64,000 nucleotides of DNA from Streptomyces sp. NBC_00557 (GCF_036345995.1 NZ_CP107796.1:6448001-6512000); one strand, 5' to 3'; shown: positions 42,816-56,660, counted from the first letter of the stretch. Numbers and translations are program-made. The notes: generated by a model from the letters alone, not told the origin.

Positions 42816-43604
42816 TCAGCGCACCCCGCGCTCGTGCTCCTCCACGATCGAGTTGTACGCCGCCACCTGCGCCCGGCGGGCCGTCCGCTCCACCGGCCGC
42901 AAGGCCTCCGCCCGGGCGGCCATCTCCGACGAGCTGACCGCACCCCCGTGCCCGTGGTCGTACGCCAGCGAGATCAGCAGCGCCACCCGCTGCGCCAGCT
43001 CCAGCACCCGCACCGCACGCGGCGGATATCCCGGCGCCAGCACCTCACGGCCCCGCTCGGCCCGTGCCCGGTACGCGTCGATCGCCGCCTCCGCCACCGG
43101 ACCGGACCCGGCGACGTCCAGCTTCGCCAGTACCTCGGTCGCCTCGCGCAGCGCCTCCGCCAGCTCCCGCTCGGCCTCGCCCAGCGACGGCACATCCGCG
43201 GGCGGCGCCTCCCGGACCGGCAGCACACGCCACACGACCTCGGCATGCACATCACCCTCCGGCCCGGCCTCGTACACCTCCGGCACGAGCCCGAACGCGG
43301 CGCCGAAGCAGACCACCGCCTCCTCGGCCTCCAGGGCCCGCGCGTTGAACTCGGGCGGACCGCTCAGCCCCAGCGGATGCCCCGGCGCCGGCAGCGCCAC
43401 CCGCAGCCCTGTCGCCCCCAGCGCCCGCAGCCGCCCCAGCGCCAGCGTCAGCCCGACCTGCGCGGACTCCCCGGGCAGCCCCTCCACCCGGTGCACCGTG
43501 TCCTCGCCCACAATGGCGATTGCGGCGTCATCCGGGGAGACAAGTCCGGCCAAAAGGGCATTTCCCCATGCGGCAAGGCGTCCTGAACGCGGTTCCGAGA
43601 GCAT
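42816..43604 (-). CDS. Conserved hypothetical protein of Streptomyces
   Basis: A 262-residue soluble protein without signal or membrane segments. Residues about 25-125 alternate strands and helices (AIAIVGEDTVHRVEGLPG, GATGLRVALPAPGHPLGLSG, AVVCFGAAFGLVPEVYEAG), and the C-terminal half is helical with a long amphipathic helix (LGEAERELAEALREATEVL). I do not recognise a family or catalytic motif. Its orientation is opposite to the ABC ATPase gene, with 150 bases between them. Confidence 0.75.
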   Translation of the reverse strand: MLSEPRSGRLAAWGNALLAGLVSPDDAAIAIVGEDTVHRVEGLPGESAQVGLTLALGRLRALGATGLRVALPAPGHPLGLSGPPEFNARALEAEEAVVCFGAAFGLVPEVYEAGPEGDVHAEVVWRVLPVREAPPADVPSLGEAERELAEALREATEVLAKLDVAGSGPVAEAAIDAYRARAERGREVLAPGYPPRAVRVLELAQRVALLISLAYDHGHGGAVSSSEMAARAEALRPVERTARRAQVAAYNSIVEEHERGVR

Positions 43605-43754
43605 GCCCCCACCCTAAGGACCGGACCGAAGGAATGGAGCGGCGCGCGCGTGGCGTAGATTTCATAAGGGCTGCGCCCACAGGCGCGGCGGACCGAGCCA
43701 CAGGCGTACGCGACCAGCCGAGACCGGCACACTGCAAGGGGAGACAACGCGCTC

Positions 43755-44546
43755 ATGAGCGATGTTCTGGAGCTTCAGGACGTATCCGTGGTCCGCGAGG
43801 GCCGGGCTCTCGTGGACCAGGTCTCCTGGTCGGTGAAGGAGGGCGAGCGCTGGGTCATCCTCGGACCCAACGGCGCCGGCAAGACCACCCTCCTGAACGT
43901 CGCCTCCAGCTACCTCTTCCCCAGCAAGGGCACCGCCACCATCCTCGGCGACACCCTCGGCAAGGTCGACGTCTTCGAGCTGCGCCCCCGCATCGGCATG
44001 GCCGGCATCGCCCTGGCCGAGAAGCTCCCCAAGCGCCAGACGGTCCTGGAGACGGTCCTCACGGCCGCGTACGGCATGACGGCCCACTGGCAGGAGGAGT
44101 ACGACGAGGTCGACGAGCAGCGCGCCCGCGCCTTCCTCGACCGCCTCGGCATGAGCGACTTCCTCGACCGCCGCTTCGGCACCCTCTCCGAGGGCGAGCG
44201 CAAGCGCACCCTGATCGCCCGCGCCCTGATGACCGACCCCGAGCTGCTCCTGCTCGACGAGCCCGCCGCCGGCCTCGACCTCGGCGGCCGCGAGGACCTG
44301 GTCCGCCGCCTCGGCCGGCTCGCCCGCGACCCCATCGCCCCCTCGATGATCATGGTCACGCACCACGTCGAGGAGATCGCCCCCGGCTTCACCCACGTCC
44401 TGATGATCCGCCAGGGCAAGGTCCTCGCCGCCGGCCCCATCGAGCTGGAACTGACCTCCCGCAACCTCTCCCGCTGCTTCGGCCTGCCGCTCGTCGTCGA
44501 GCAGGTCGGCGACCGCTGGACCGCCCAGGGCCTGCCCCTGTCCTGA
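43755..44546 (+). CDS. ABC transporter ATP-binding protein without adjacent permease
   Basis: A 263-residue ATPase with Walker A GPNGAGKTT near residue 37, signature LSEGERKRTLIARAL near 142 (LSEGE instead of LSGGQ), Walker B LLLLDEPAAGLD near 164 and the switch region VTHHVEEIAPGF. The LSEGE signature and the pattern are of the ModF/YlmA type, ATPases often found alone. The gene is followed by nfeD and a band-7 gene, not by a permease; a non-transport role is possible. Confidence 0.92.
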   Translation: MSDVLELQDVSVVREGRALVDQVSWSVKEGERWVILGPNGAGKTTLLNVASSYLFPSKGTATILGDTLGKVDVFELRPRIGMAGIALAEKLPKRQTVLETVLTAAYGMTAHWQEEYDEVDEQRARAFLDRLGMSDFLDRRFGTLSEGERKRTLIARALMTDPELLLLDEPAAGLDLGGREDLVRRLGRLARDPIAPSMIMVTHHVEEIAPGFTHVLMIRQGKVLAAGPIELELTSRNLSRCFGLPLVVEQVGDRWTAQGLPLS

Positions 44547-44608
44547 CCCCCCGTGCGCTTCCCCTTCGCGCCCTGTCCGCCGCCCGACCCCGGCCCTACC
44601 ATGACCAT

Positions 44609-45040
44609 GTGAACGACATCGACGCATGGGTGTGGTGGCTCGTCGGCGCGGCGGCACTCGGAATCCCGCTCGTCGTCACCGCCATGCCGGAGTTCGGCAT
44701 GCTCGCGGTCGGAGCGGTCGCGGCCGCCGTCGCCGCCGCACTCGGCCTCGACGCCGTGCTCCAGGTCCTCGTGTTCGTCGTCGTCTCGGTCGCACTCATC
44801 GCCGTGGTCCGCCCCATCGCGGCCCGGCACAGCAGACAGCGCCCCCAACTCGCCACCGGCATCGACGCGTTGAAGGGCAGGCAGGCCGTCGTCCTGGAAC
44901 GCGTCGACGGTTCCGGCGGCCGTATCAAGCTCGCCGGAGAGGTCTGGTCGGCCCGCGCGCTCGACACCGGCCGCGCCTACGAAGTGGGCCAGGAGGTGGA
45001 CGTCGTGGACATCGAAGGGGCCACCGCCATCGTCATCTGA
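44609..45040 (+). CDS. NfeD-like membrane protein
   Basis: A 143-residue protein with a GTG start at 44609. Three or four membrane helices (WVWWLVGAAALGIPLVVTAM, LAVGAVAAAVAAALGL, VLVFVVVSVALIAVV) are followed by a soluble C-terminal OB-fold (about 80-143; GRQAVVLERVDGSGGRIKLAG). NfeD proteins pair with stomatin/SPFH proteins, as here, where the band-7 gene follows at 110 bases. They probably shape membrane microdomains or protease complexes. No clear ribosome site precedes the start. Confidence 0.88.
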   Translation: MNDIDAWVWWLVGAAALGIPLVVTAMPEFGMLAVGAVAAAVAAALGLDAVLQVLVFVVVSVALIAVVRPIAARHSRQRPQLATGIDALKGRQAVVLERVDGSGGRIKLAGEVWSARALDTGRAYEVGQEVDVVDIEGATAIVI

Positions 45041-45150
45041 GGCAACACGCCCACGAGTTGGGCGAAGTCTGTCAGACTCGACCAGCAAGATCTTCTACAG
45101 GCACGGGATCTGCCGAAGGCGCCGAGGCGGAGAGGGGTACGGGGAACACG

Positions 45151-46119
45151 ATGGAACCGGTCATCATCGTCCTGGTCATTCTGGTGGTGTTGGTCTTCAT
45201 CGCCCTGATCAAGACCATCCAGGTCATCCCACAGGCAAGCGCGGCCATCGTCGAGCGCTTCGGCCGCTACACACGCACCCTGAACGCGGGCCTGAACATC
45301 GTCGTCCCGTTCATCGACACCATCCGCAACCGCATCGACCTGCGCGAACAGGTCGTACCCTTCCCGCCGCAGCCGGTCATCACCCAGGACAACCTGGTCG
45401 TCAACATCGACACCGTCATCTACTACCAGGTGACCGACGCCCGCGCGGCCACGTACGAAGTGGCCAGCTACATCCAGGCCATCGAGCAGCTGACCGTCAC
45501 CACGCTGCGCAACATCATCGGCGGCATGGACCTCGAACGCACCCTGACCTCCCGCGAGGAGATCAACGCCGCACTGCGCGGCGTCCTCGACGAGGCCACG
45601 GGCAAGTGGGGCATCCGCGTCAACCGCGTGGAGCTGAAGGCCATCGAACCGCCCACCTCCATCCAGGACTCGATGGAGAAGCAGATGCGCGCCGACCGTG
45701 ACAAGCGCGCCGCCATCCTCACCGCCGAAGGCACGCGCCAGGCCGCCATCCTCACCGCCGAGGGCGAGAAGCAGTCCCAGATCCTGCGCGCCGAGGGTGA
45801 GGCCAAGGCCGCCGCCCTGCGAGCCGAGGGCGAGGCCCAGGCGGTCCGTACGGTCTTCGAGGCCATCCACGCCGGCGACCCGGACCAGAAGCTCCTGTCC
45901 TACCAGTACCTCCAGATGCTCCCGAAGATCGCCGAGGGCGACGCCAACAAGCTCTGGATCGTCCCCAGCGAGATCGGCGACGCCCTGAAGGGCCTCTCCG
46001 GCGCAATGGGCAACTTCGGCCCCCTGGGCGGCGGCAACCAGGGCAACGGCGGAGCCAACGTGCCCGCCCAGAACAACGGCCCGAGCACGGAGCGCCGCGA
46101 GAAGCCCAGCATCGACTAG
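45151..46119 (+). CDS. SPFH/band 7 (stomatin-like) protein
   Basis: A 322-residue protein. One N-terminal membrane helix (residues 3-22) precedes an SPFH domain (about 25-195; IVERFGRYTRTLNAGLNIVV, DNLVVNIDTVIYYQVTDARA, YIQAIEQLTVTTLRNIIG). A coiled coil with repeated LTAEGTRQAAI and LRAEGEAKAAAL units (about 190-240) and a Gly/Asn-rich tail follow. Stomatin-like proteins oligomerise at membranes, and with NfeD form a conserved pair. The ATG has GGGG a few bases upstream. Confidence 0.92.
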   Translation: MEPVIIVLVILVVLVFIALIKTIQVIPQASAAIVERFGRYTRTLNAGLNIVVPFIDTIRNRIDLREQVVPFPPQPVITQDNLVVNIDTVIYYQVTDARAATYEVASYIQAIEQLTVTTLRNIIGGMDLERTLTSREEINAALRGVLDEATGKWGIRVNRVELKAIEPPTSIQDSMEKQMRADRDKRAAILTAEGTRQAAILTAEGEKQSQILRAEGEAKAAALRAEGEAQAVRTVFEAIHAGDPDQKLLSYQYLQMLPKIAEGDANKLWIVPSEIGDALKGLSGAMGNFGPLGGGNQGNGGANVPAQNNGPSTERREKPSID

Positions 46120-46148
46120 GGGTTACCGGAGAACGCCGGGTTCCTGCC

Positions 46149-46180
46149 GCGCCCCGACAGGGGCGCGGGGAACTGCGCGA
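46149..46180. repeat. Streptomyces-type intergenic hairpin repeat
   Basis: GCGCCCC-GACA-GGGGCGC followed by GGGGAACTGCGCGA, an element I recall as frequent between genes in Streptomyces. It lies between the convergent band-7 and HNH genes and may terminate both. Confidence 0.6.
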
Positions 46181-46229
46181 GAAACCGCACCCAACCTGCG
46201 GTTGCCGTCATCGAGCGCCTGGCAGACGC

Positions 46230-46736
46230 TCAGGCCGCATCCCGGGCCAGCCACTCAGGGAGCGCCTCGAAGTCGTCCGCACCCAGCGCGAGCAGCATCG
46301 CATCCGCCGGCGTCGGCTCGAACGGCTCCCTCAGCAGCTTCATCCCGGCCTGCTCCGGAGTCCGGTCGGCCTTCCTGTGGTTGTCCTCCGCGCACGCGGC
46401 CACCGTGTTCAGCCACGTGTCCTGCCCGCCCTGCGCCCGCGGCACCACATGGTCCACGGTCGTGGCCCTGCGCCCGCAGTACGCGCACCGGTGCCGGTCC
46501 CGGACCAGCACTCCCCGCCTCGACCATGGGGCTTGTCTTCGGAACGGCACCCGTACGTACCTGCACAACCGGATCACCCGGGGCGCGGGTATGTCCACAT
46601 CGGCGCCACGCATGCGCAGTTCGGGGTGGGCCTGCTCGACGACGGCCTTGTCCTGCAGCACCAGAACGACGGCTCGATTCAACGTCACCGTCGACAGCGG
46701 CTCGAAGCTCGCGTTCAGCACCAGCGTGTCCCGCAT
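46230..46736 (-). CDS. HNH endonuclease
   Basis: A 168-residue protein beginning MRDTLVLNASFEPLSTVTLN, the usual start of this actinobacterial family; the ATG at 46736 has GGAGG 8 bases upstream. The HNH motif contains CAYCGRRATTVDHVVPRAQG near residue 83 and the later Asn/His/Lys in AACAEDNHRKAD. HNH enzymes cut DNA with a single metal ion. The family is a chromosomal single gene, not linked to restriction or phage genes here; its biological target is unknown. Confidence 0.92.
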   Translation of the reverse strand: MRDTLVLNASFEPLSTVTLNRAVVLVLQDKAVVEQAHPELRMRGADVDIPAPRVIRLCRYVRVPFRRQAPWSRRGVLVRDRHRCAYCGRRATTVDHVVPRAQGGQDTWLNTVAACAEDNHRKADRTPEQAGMKLLREPFEPTPADAMLLALGADDFEALPEWLARDAA

Positions 46737-46821
46737 CCAGCCCACCTCCCGTGTGCACCTGCCCACCCCCCGGCGGGCTTGGATCAACTCTGGACGGGCG
46801 CGCCGTGATGGACAACGCAAT

Positions 46822-46864
46822 AAAAAATGCCCGCCTCCGATCACTTCCAAGACCGGAGGCGGGC
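46822..46864 (-). terminator. Rho-independent terminator after the PEBP-like gene
   Basis: GCCCGCCTCCG and CGGAGGCGGGC (46829-46839 and 46854-46864) form 11-base arms with a 14-base loop. Read on the minus strand, the hairpin is followed by ATTTTTTATT, a clear T-tract. It lies about 40 bases after the stop of the PEBP-like gene. Confidence 0.9.
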
Positions 46865-46904
46865 AAACGTTCCGTGAACGCTCGGCTGAATCGCGGCGCC
46901 GCGC

Positions 46905-47444
46905 TCAGCCCTGCGCCGGGTTCTCGTACTCCCCGATGAGCTGTGCGCGTGCGATGGTGTGGAACCGCAGGTTGAAGCCGACGACGGCCGGCGACGCGTC
47001 CGCGTTCGGACCGAGCTTCTCCTGGTCGACCGCGTACACCGTGAAGACGTACCGGTGCGGCCCGTCCCCGGGCGGCGGCGCGGCGCCGCCGAAGTCCTTC
47101 GTCCCGTAGTCGTTGCGCGCGTGTACGGCGCCCTCGGGTAGCCCCTCGAACTTGCCGCTGCCCGCACCCGCCGGCAGCTCCGTCACGGAGGCCGGGATGT
47201 CGAACAGCACCCAGTGCCAGAACCCGCTGCCGGTCGGCGCGTCGGGGTCGTAGCAGGTCACGGCGAAGCTCTTGGTCTCCGGCGGGAAGCCCTCCCAGCG
47301 CAGGTGCGGCGAGGTGTTGCCCTCGGCGTGGACCTGGGCGCTCTTGAGCGTCGCACCCTCCTGGACGTCGTCACTCGTCACCGTGAACGACGGCACGGGC
47401 GGATGGAAGTCGTGGGGGAGCGGCCGCCGCTTGAGCTCGGTCAC
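46905..47444 (-). CDS. YbhB/YbcL family (PEBP-like) protein
   Basis: A 179-residue phosphatidylethanolamine-binding-protein homolog. The GTG start has AGGAGGT 6 bases upstream. The ligand-binding motifs [19 protein letters not shown] near residue 68 and [15 protein letters not shown] near 130 define the family. Eukaryotic members inhibit Raf kinases; bacterial members are of unknown physiological role. It lies directly downstream of the spo0M-like gene on the same strand (45-base gap), so cotranscription is possible. Confidence 0.93.
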   Translation of the reverse strand: MTELKRRPLPHDFHPPVPSFTVTSDDVQEGATLKSAQVHAEGNTSPHLRWEGFPPETKSFAVTCYDPDAPTGSGFWHWVLFDIPASVTELPAGAGSGKFEGLPEGAVHARNDYGTKDFGGAAPPPGDGPHRYVFTVYAVDQEKLGPNADASPAVVGFNLRFHTIARAQLIGEYENPAQG

Positions 47445-47489
47445 CTCGGTACCTCCTGATCGATGATCTGGAACCAGCAGTTCCCGAGC

Positions 47490-48272
47490 CTAGAACCAGT
47501 TGCGCTTGCTGCCGACCTCGGACAGCCACTGGTTCAGATAAGCCGCCCAGTCGGTCCCCATCCAGTCGTTCAGCCCCACCTGGAACGACCGGTAGGTGTC
47601 CGAGCCCTCGCTGAACAGACCCGGCTTCTTGTCCATCTCCAGCACGACGTCCATCGCGTGCTCGTCGGCCACGAAGCTCAGCTCGACCTGGTTCAGCCCC
47701 CGGTACTGCGACGGCGGGTAGAACTCGATCTCCTGGTAGAACGGCAGCGTCTGCCGCGTTCCGCGGATGTGGCCGCGCTCCATGTCCGCGTTCTTGAAGC
47801 GGAAGCCGAGCTGGATGAAGGCGTCCAGGATCGCCTTCTGCGCCGGCAGCGGATGCACGTTGACCGGGTCGAGATCCGTCGAGTCGACGGCACGCGCGAT
47901 CGCCAGCTCGGTCGTCACGCCGATGTGCATCCCGCGCAGCGCCTGCCCGTCGATCATCGTGACCGGCGTCTCCCAGGGCACCTCCAGGCCGAACGGCACC
48001 GCGTGCACCGCACCCGCCTGCAGCTCGAAGGCCCCGCCGAGCCGCACCTTGGCGAACTCGATGTCCTGCTTGTACTCCTGGTCGCCGCTCTCCACCTCGA
48101 CCTTGGCCTGCAGACCGACGGACAACCCCTCGACGTCCTGGTTCACGGACCCGCCCTGGATCCGCACCTCGCCCTGGACGACACCGCCGGGCACGACATT
48201 GACCTCGGTCAGCACCGTCTCCACGGACGCCCCACCGGCACCGAGGCTCGCGAGCAGCTTCTTGAACGCCAT
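47490..48272 (-). CDS. Sporulation-control protein Spo0M family
   Basis: A 260-residue cytosolic protein beginning [20 protein letters not shown], characteristic of SpoOM. An arrestin-like beta-sandwich is visible in [20 protein letters not shown] and [21 protein letters not shown]. The C-terminal region has [15 protein letters not shown]. In Bacillus Spo0M influences sporulation and cell division; in Streptomyces its role is not established. The ATG has no close GGAGG but AGGGAGA (in AAAGGGAGAGTC) about 6 bases upstream. Confidence 0.92.
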   Translation of the reverse strand: MAFKKLLASLGAGGASVETVLTEVNVVPGGVVQGEVRIQGGSVNQDVEGLSVGLQAKVEVESGDQEYKQDIEFAKVRLGGAFELQAGAVHAVPFGLEVPWETPVTMIDGQALRGMHIGVTTELAIARAVDSTDLDPVNVHPLPAQKAILDAFIQLGFRFKNADMERGHIRGTRQTLPFYQEIEFYPPSQYRGLNQVELSFVADEHAMDVVLEMDKKPGLFSEGSDTYRSFQVGLNDWMGTDWAAYLNQWLSEVGSKRNWF

Positions 48273-48372
48273 TGACTCTCCCTTTACGAAGACCCTCGAC
48301 CCCTACAAACGCGATCCACCCCCCGACCGGTTCCGCCGGAGCGGTTCCGCGTCTGCACTACCCTCGGAGGGC

Positions 48373-49023
48373 ATGATCGCGCCCCCGGACCGTACGCCAC
48401 TGCCCCGAGAGTTCTTCGACCGCCCGGTCCTGGAGGTCGCCCCGGACCTGCTCGGCCGGATCCTGGTGCGTACGACACCGGACGGCCCGATCGCCGTACG
48501 CCTCACCGAGGTGGAGGCGTACGACGGCCCGAACGACCCCGGCTCCCACGCCTACCGCGGCCGTACCGCCCGCAACGCCGTGATGTTCGGGGAGCCCGGA
48601 CACGTGTACGTCTACTTCACCTACGGCATGTGGCACTGCATGAACCTCGTCTGCGGTCCCGAGGGCCGGGCGAGCGCCGTCCTGCTCCGCGCCGGCGAGG
48701 TCGTCGAGGGCGTCGAACTGGCCCGCAAACGGCGAGTTTCGGCCCGGAACGACAACGAACTGGCCAAGGGCCCCGCCCGCCTGGCGACGGCCCTCGAGGT
48801 GGACCGGGCCCTGGACGGCACGGACGCGTGCGCCTCCGGCGAGACCCCGCTGCGCATGCTGACCGGTACGCCGGTAGCCACTGACCAGGTACGCAACGGC
48901 CCCCGCACCGGAGTCGCCGGCGAGGGCGGGAACGGCGACGCCCATCCCTGGCGCTACTGGGTGGCGGGGGACCCGACGGTGAGCCCCTATCGGGCCCATG
49001 TGCCGAGGCGCCGCCGAAGTTGA
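48373..49023 (+). CDS. 3-methyladenine DNA glycosylase (AAG/MPG family)
   Basis: A 216-residue base-excision enzyme. It has [17 protein letters not shown] near residue 12, [22 protein letters not shown] near 45 with the active-site Glu, [21 protein letters not shown] near 74, and LAKGPARLA near 133. This is the fold of the human MPG-type glycosylases that remove alkylated purines. GGAGG lies 5 bases upstream of the ATG. Its stop overlaps the probable first promoter of the rRNA operon. Confidence 0.94.
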   Translation: MIAPPDRTPLPREFFDRPVLEVAPDLLGRILVRTTPDGPIAVRLTEVEAYDGPNDPGSHAYRGRTARNAVMFGEPGHVYVYFTYGMWHCMNLVCGPEGRASAVLLRAGEVVEGVELARKRRVSARNDNELAKGPARLATALEVDRALDGTDACASGETPLRMLTGTPVATDQVRNGPRTGVAGEGGNGDAHPWRYWVAGDPTVSPYRAHVPRRRRS

Positions 49024-49048
49024 CGCGCCCCGCGAAGATGCGTAACGT
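49020..49048 (+). promoter_or_regulatory. rRNA operon promoter 1
   Basis: TTGACG (49020-49025) and TAACGT (49043-49048) are separated by 17 bases, close to the consensus of the main sigma factor. The -35 hexamer overlaps the stop codon region of the glycosylase gene. Confidence 0.65.
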
Positions 49049-49178
49049 ATCCCGAGCCGCTGAACCGGGTACGGCGATCGCCTGCAGCCGGAGCGGCCAA
49101 CCCACTACCTAGCTACCACCCCTCGACGGGGTCGATTTTGGTGCGCTCGCGTGCCCGAATTCGACTTCCCGGACTCGA

Positions 49179-49300
49179 TTATGAGTCGCCGGGGAAATGA
49201 GCTAACGTAGTGAATGTCGAAAGGGCGGACGGCGAAAGCCGAAAAACCCCGCCGACAGCCCGCCGACCGGGAATCAGACGCCGAAAGGATCTGATAGAGT
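49179..49300 (+). promoter_or_regulatory. Further rRNA operon promoters
   Basis: A second TAACGT lies at 49203-49208 with TTATGA 18 bases upstream. A TAGAGT -10 element lies at 49295-49300 in a GATCTGATAGAGTCGG context that I recall from other Streptomyces rRNA promoters, but with a weak -35. Multiple tandem promoters are usual for Streptomyces rRNA operons. Downstream, TTGAGAACTCAACAG (49371-49385) resembles the boxA antitermination element. Confidence 0.55.
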
Positions 49301-49547
49301 CGGAAACACCGAAGGGAAGCGCCCGGAGGAAAGCCCGAGAGGGTGAGTACGAAGGAAGCGACCGTTCCTTGAGAACTCAACAGCGTGCCAAAAGTCAACG
49401 CCAGATATGTTGATACCCCGTCTACCGGATGGTTTCCGGTGGCGAGGTTCCTTTGAAAAAACACAGCGAGGACGCTGTGAACGGTCGGGCTTATTCCGCC
49501 TGACTGTTCCGCTCTCGTGATGTGTCGCCCCGATCACGGGGAAGCAT

Positions 49548-54495
<4,948 letters not shown>

Positions 54496-54596
54496 TGCTC
54501 GCGTCCACTGTGTCAGTTCTGAGGCAACGAACAGTTGCCGGCTTTGAGCTGGAACGCATAACTACAGAGTGTGCTTGTTCGCTCGAAACCATTAGG

Positions 54597-54715
54597 GTTT
54601 CGGTGGTCATAGCGTGAGGGAAACGCCCGGTTACATTCCGAACCCGGAAGCTAAGCCTTACAGCGCCGATGGTACTGCAGGGGGGACCCTGTGGGAGAGT
54701 AGGACGCCGCCGAAC
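54597..54715 (+). rRNA. rrf: 5S ribosomal RNA
   Basis: About 119 bases, from GTTTCGGTGGTCATAGCG to GGACGCCGCCGAAC; the two ends pair (TTCGG.GG with CCGCCGAA). The loop CCGAACCCGGAAGCTAAG is typical. The exact 5' end may lie 2 bases later. Confidence 0.94.
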
Positions 54716-54726
54716 AATCTTTAGGG

Positions 54727-54786
54727 AAGGACCCCTGGTCACCAGCGTTCAGCTGGGACCAGGGGTCCTTTCGTTTTTACAATGCT
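54727..54786 (+). terminator. Terminator of the rRNA operon
   Basis: AAGGACCCCTGGT (54727-54739) and ACCAGGGGTCCTT (54768-54780) form perfect 13-base arms and are followed by TCGTTTTT. It ends only 26 bases before the ATG of the next gene, so that gene's leader must be very short or read through. Confidence 0.92.
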
Positions 54787-54811
54787 TGTGGTACCGAAGA
54801 CAGGAGTCACC

Positions 54812-56635
54812 ATGTCCACCAACTCTCCCGACGACCGACCGGAGCGCGACCAGCGGCGACGGGACAGTGGTGACCGCGGTGATCGCGGCGGCTACCGGAG
54901 CGACCGCGGCGGCTTCCGCCGTGACAACGACCGCCGCGACAACGACCGTGGTGGTTACGGCCGGCGTGACGACCAGCGCGGTTACGGCGACCGTCGCGAC
55001 GACCGCGGCGGCTTCCGCCGTGACGAGCGGCGTGACGGCCGTCGCGATGACCGTCGGGACGACCGGGGTGGGTTCCGTGGTCGGGACGACCGTGGTGGTT
55101 ATGGCCGGCGGGACGATCGTCGTGAGGGGGAGCGGGGTTCGCGTCCCGGTTTCCAGCGGGACGACCGTGACCGTGGGCCGCGTCGGGACGACCGGCCCGA
55201 TGACCGGGGTGGGTTCCGTGGCCGGGACGACCGTGGCGGGGACCGTCCGTCCTACCGCCGTGACGACGACCGTGGTGGTTACGGCCGGCGCGAGGACCAG
55301 CGCGGTTACGGCGACCGTCGCGACGACCGCGGCGGCTTCCGCCGTGACGAGCGGCGTGACGACCGTCGCGATGACCGGCGCGACGACCGCGGTGGGTTCC
55401 GTGGCCGGGACGACCGTGGTGGTTATGGCCGGCGGGACGATCGTCGTGAGGGGGAGCGGGGTTCGCGTCCCGGTTTCCAGCGGGACGACCGTGACCGTGG
55501 GCCGCGTCGGGACGACCGGCGCGATGAGCGGGGCGGGTTCCGCGGCCGCGACGACCGTGGCGGGGACCGTCCGTCCTACCGTCGCGACGACGACCGTGGT
55601 GGTTACGGCCGGCGTGACGACCAGCGCGGTTACGGCGACCGTCGCGACGACCGCGGCGGCTTCCGCCGTGACGAGCGGCGTGACGACCGTCGCGATGACC
55701 GGCGCGACGACCGCGGTGGGTTCCGTGGCCGGGACGACCGTGGCCGCGGGCCGCGTCGGGACGACCGGGGTGGGCGGCCCGGTGGCTTCCGGGGGCGGGA
55801 CGACCGCAGGGACGACCGCCGGGGCGGTGGCCGCTTCCGCGACGAGCGCGAGCGCGACCGGGACCGGGACCGCGAGCCGATCAAGCGGCTGCCCATCCCG
55901 GAGGACGTCACCGGTGAGGAGATCGACAAGGACGTCCGGCAGGAGCTGCAGAGCCTGCCCAAGACGCTCGCGGACGACGTCGCCAGGAACCTGGTGATGG
56001 TCGCCCGGCTCATCGACGAGGACCCGGAAGGCGCCTACGGCTATTCCAAGGTGGCCCTGCGCCTGGCGTCCCGCGTGGCAGCCGTGCGCGAGGCGGCGGG
56101 GTTCGCGGCGTACGCCAACCAGAAGTACAGCGAGGCCCTCGCCGAGTTCCGGGCCGCGCGGCGGATGACCGGCACCGTGGACCTGTGGCCGGTGATGGCC
56201 GACTGCGAGCGCGGTCTCGGCCGGCCGGAGAAGGCGCTGGACATGGCCGGCGCCCCGGAGGTGCACAAGCTGGACAAGGCCGGGCAGGTCGAGATGCGGC
56301 TCGTCGCGGCCGGCGCCCGGCGTGACATGGGCCAGCTGGACGCGGCCATCGTGACCCTGCAGAGCCCCGAGCTGGCGTCGAACGCCGTACACCCGTGGAC
56401 CGCGCGCCTGCGGTACGCGTACGCCGACGCCCTGCTGGCCGCCGGCCGCGAGGGCGAGGCGCGCGAATGGTTCGCCAAGGCCGTCGAGGCCGACCGGGAC
56501 GGCAGCACGGACGCCTCCGACCGGCTCGCCGAGCTGGACGGCGTGGAGTTTCTCGACGCCCTGGACGAGAGCGAGGACGCGGGCGAGCCCGAGTCCGCCG
56601 AGCCGTCCGTGGAAGACGGCGACGACAAGGACTGA
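54812..56635 (+). CDS. Arg/Asp/Gly-rich repeat protein with TPR-like C-terminal domain
   Basis: A 607-residue protein. The ATG has AGGAG 6 bases upstream. Residues about 1-360 are an intrinsically disordered, highly charged region of RDDRGGF, GYGRRDD and GGFRGRDD units with almost no hydrophobic residues. It contains a 108-residue tandem repeat present 2.5 times. Residues about 365-585 form a helical, TPR-like domain (LASRVAAVREAAGFAAYANQ, KYSEALAEFRAARRMTG, YADALLAAGREGEAREWFAK), and the tail is acidic. RGG-like regions bind RNA or form condensates in other systems; an RNA- or ribosome-related role is inferred from that and the position behind the rRNA operon. Confidence 0.88.
   Translation: MSTNSPDDRPERDQRRRDSGDRGDRGGYRSDRGGFRRDNDRRDNDRGGYGRRDDQRGYGDRRDDRGGFRRDERRDGRRDDRRDDRGGFRGRDDRGGYGRRDDRREGERGSRPGFQRDDRDRGPRRDDRPDDRGGFRGRDDRGGDRPSYRRDDDRGGYGRREDQRGYGDRRDDRGGFRRDERRDDRRDDRRDDRGGFRGRDDRGGYGRRDDRREGERGSRPGFQRDDRDRGPRRDDRRDERGGFRGRDDRGGDRPSYRRDDDRGGYGRRDDQRGYGDRRDDRGGFRRDERRDDRRDDRRDDRGGFRGRDDRGRGPRRDDRGGRPGGFRGRDDRRDDRRGGGRFRDERERDRDRDREPIKRLPIPEDVTGEEIDKDVRQELQSLPKTLADDVARNLVMVARLIDEDPEGAYGYSKVALRLASRVAAVREAAGFAAYANQKYSEALAEFRAARRMTGTVDLWPVMADCERGLGRPEKALDMAGAPEVHKLDKAGQVEMRLVAAGARRDMGQLDAAIVTLQSPELASNAVHPWTARLRYAYADALLAAGREGEAREWFAKAVEADRDGSTDASDRLAELDGVEFLDALDESEDAGEPESAEPSVEDGDDKD
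54947..55743 (+). repeat. 324-base tandem repeat inside the R/D/G-rich gene
   Basis: The sequence starting CGTGGTGGTTACGGCC at 54947 recurs at 55271 and 55595, exactly 324 bases apart. The third copy ends at 55743. Copies differ at a few positions only (for example GTGACGAC against CGAGGAC), so the array is young and prone to length change. Confidence 0.88.
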
Positions 56636-56660
56636 CGACCGTCACGGAGTTCAGAGAGAC

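Noticed and set aside
54947..55743. CRISPR-like array in the R/D/G-rich gene
   Set aside because: The 324-base units are contiguous without unique spacers and keep an open reading frame, so this is a coding tandem repeat.
54749..56392. A 547-codon open frame on the minus strand opposite the R/D/G-rich gene, full of VVTAEAAAVVAT-like repeats
   Set aside because: It is the reverse complement of the R/D/G codon repeats, so its periodicity is inherited. It has no ribosome site, and the plus-strand protein has a conserved C-terminal domain.
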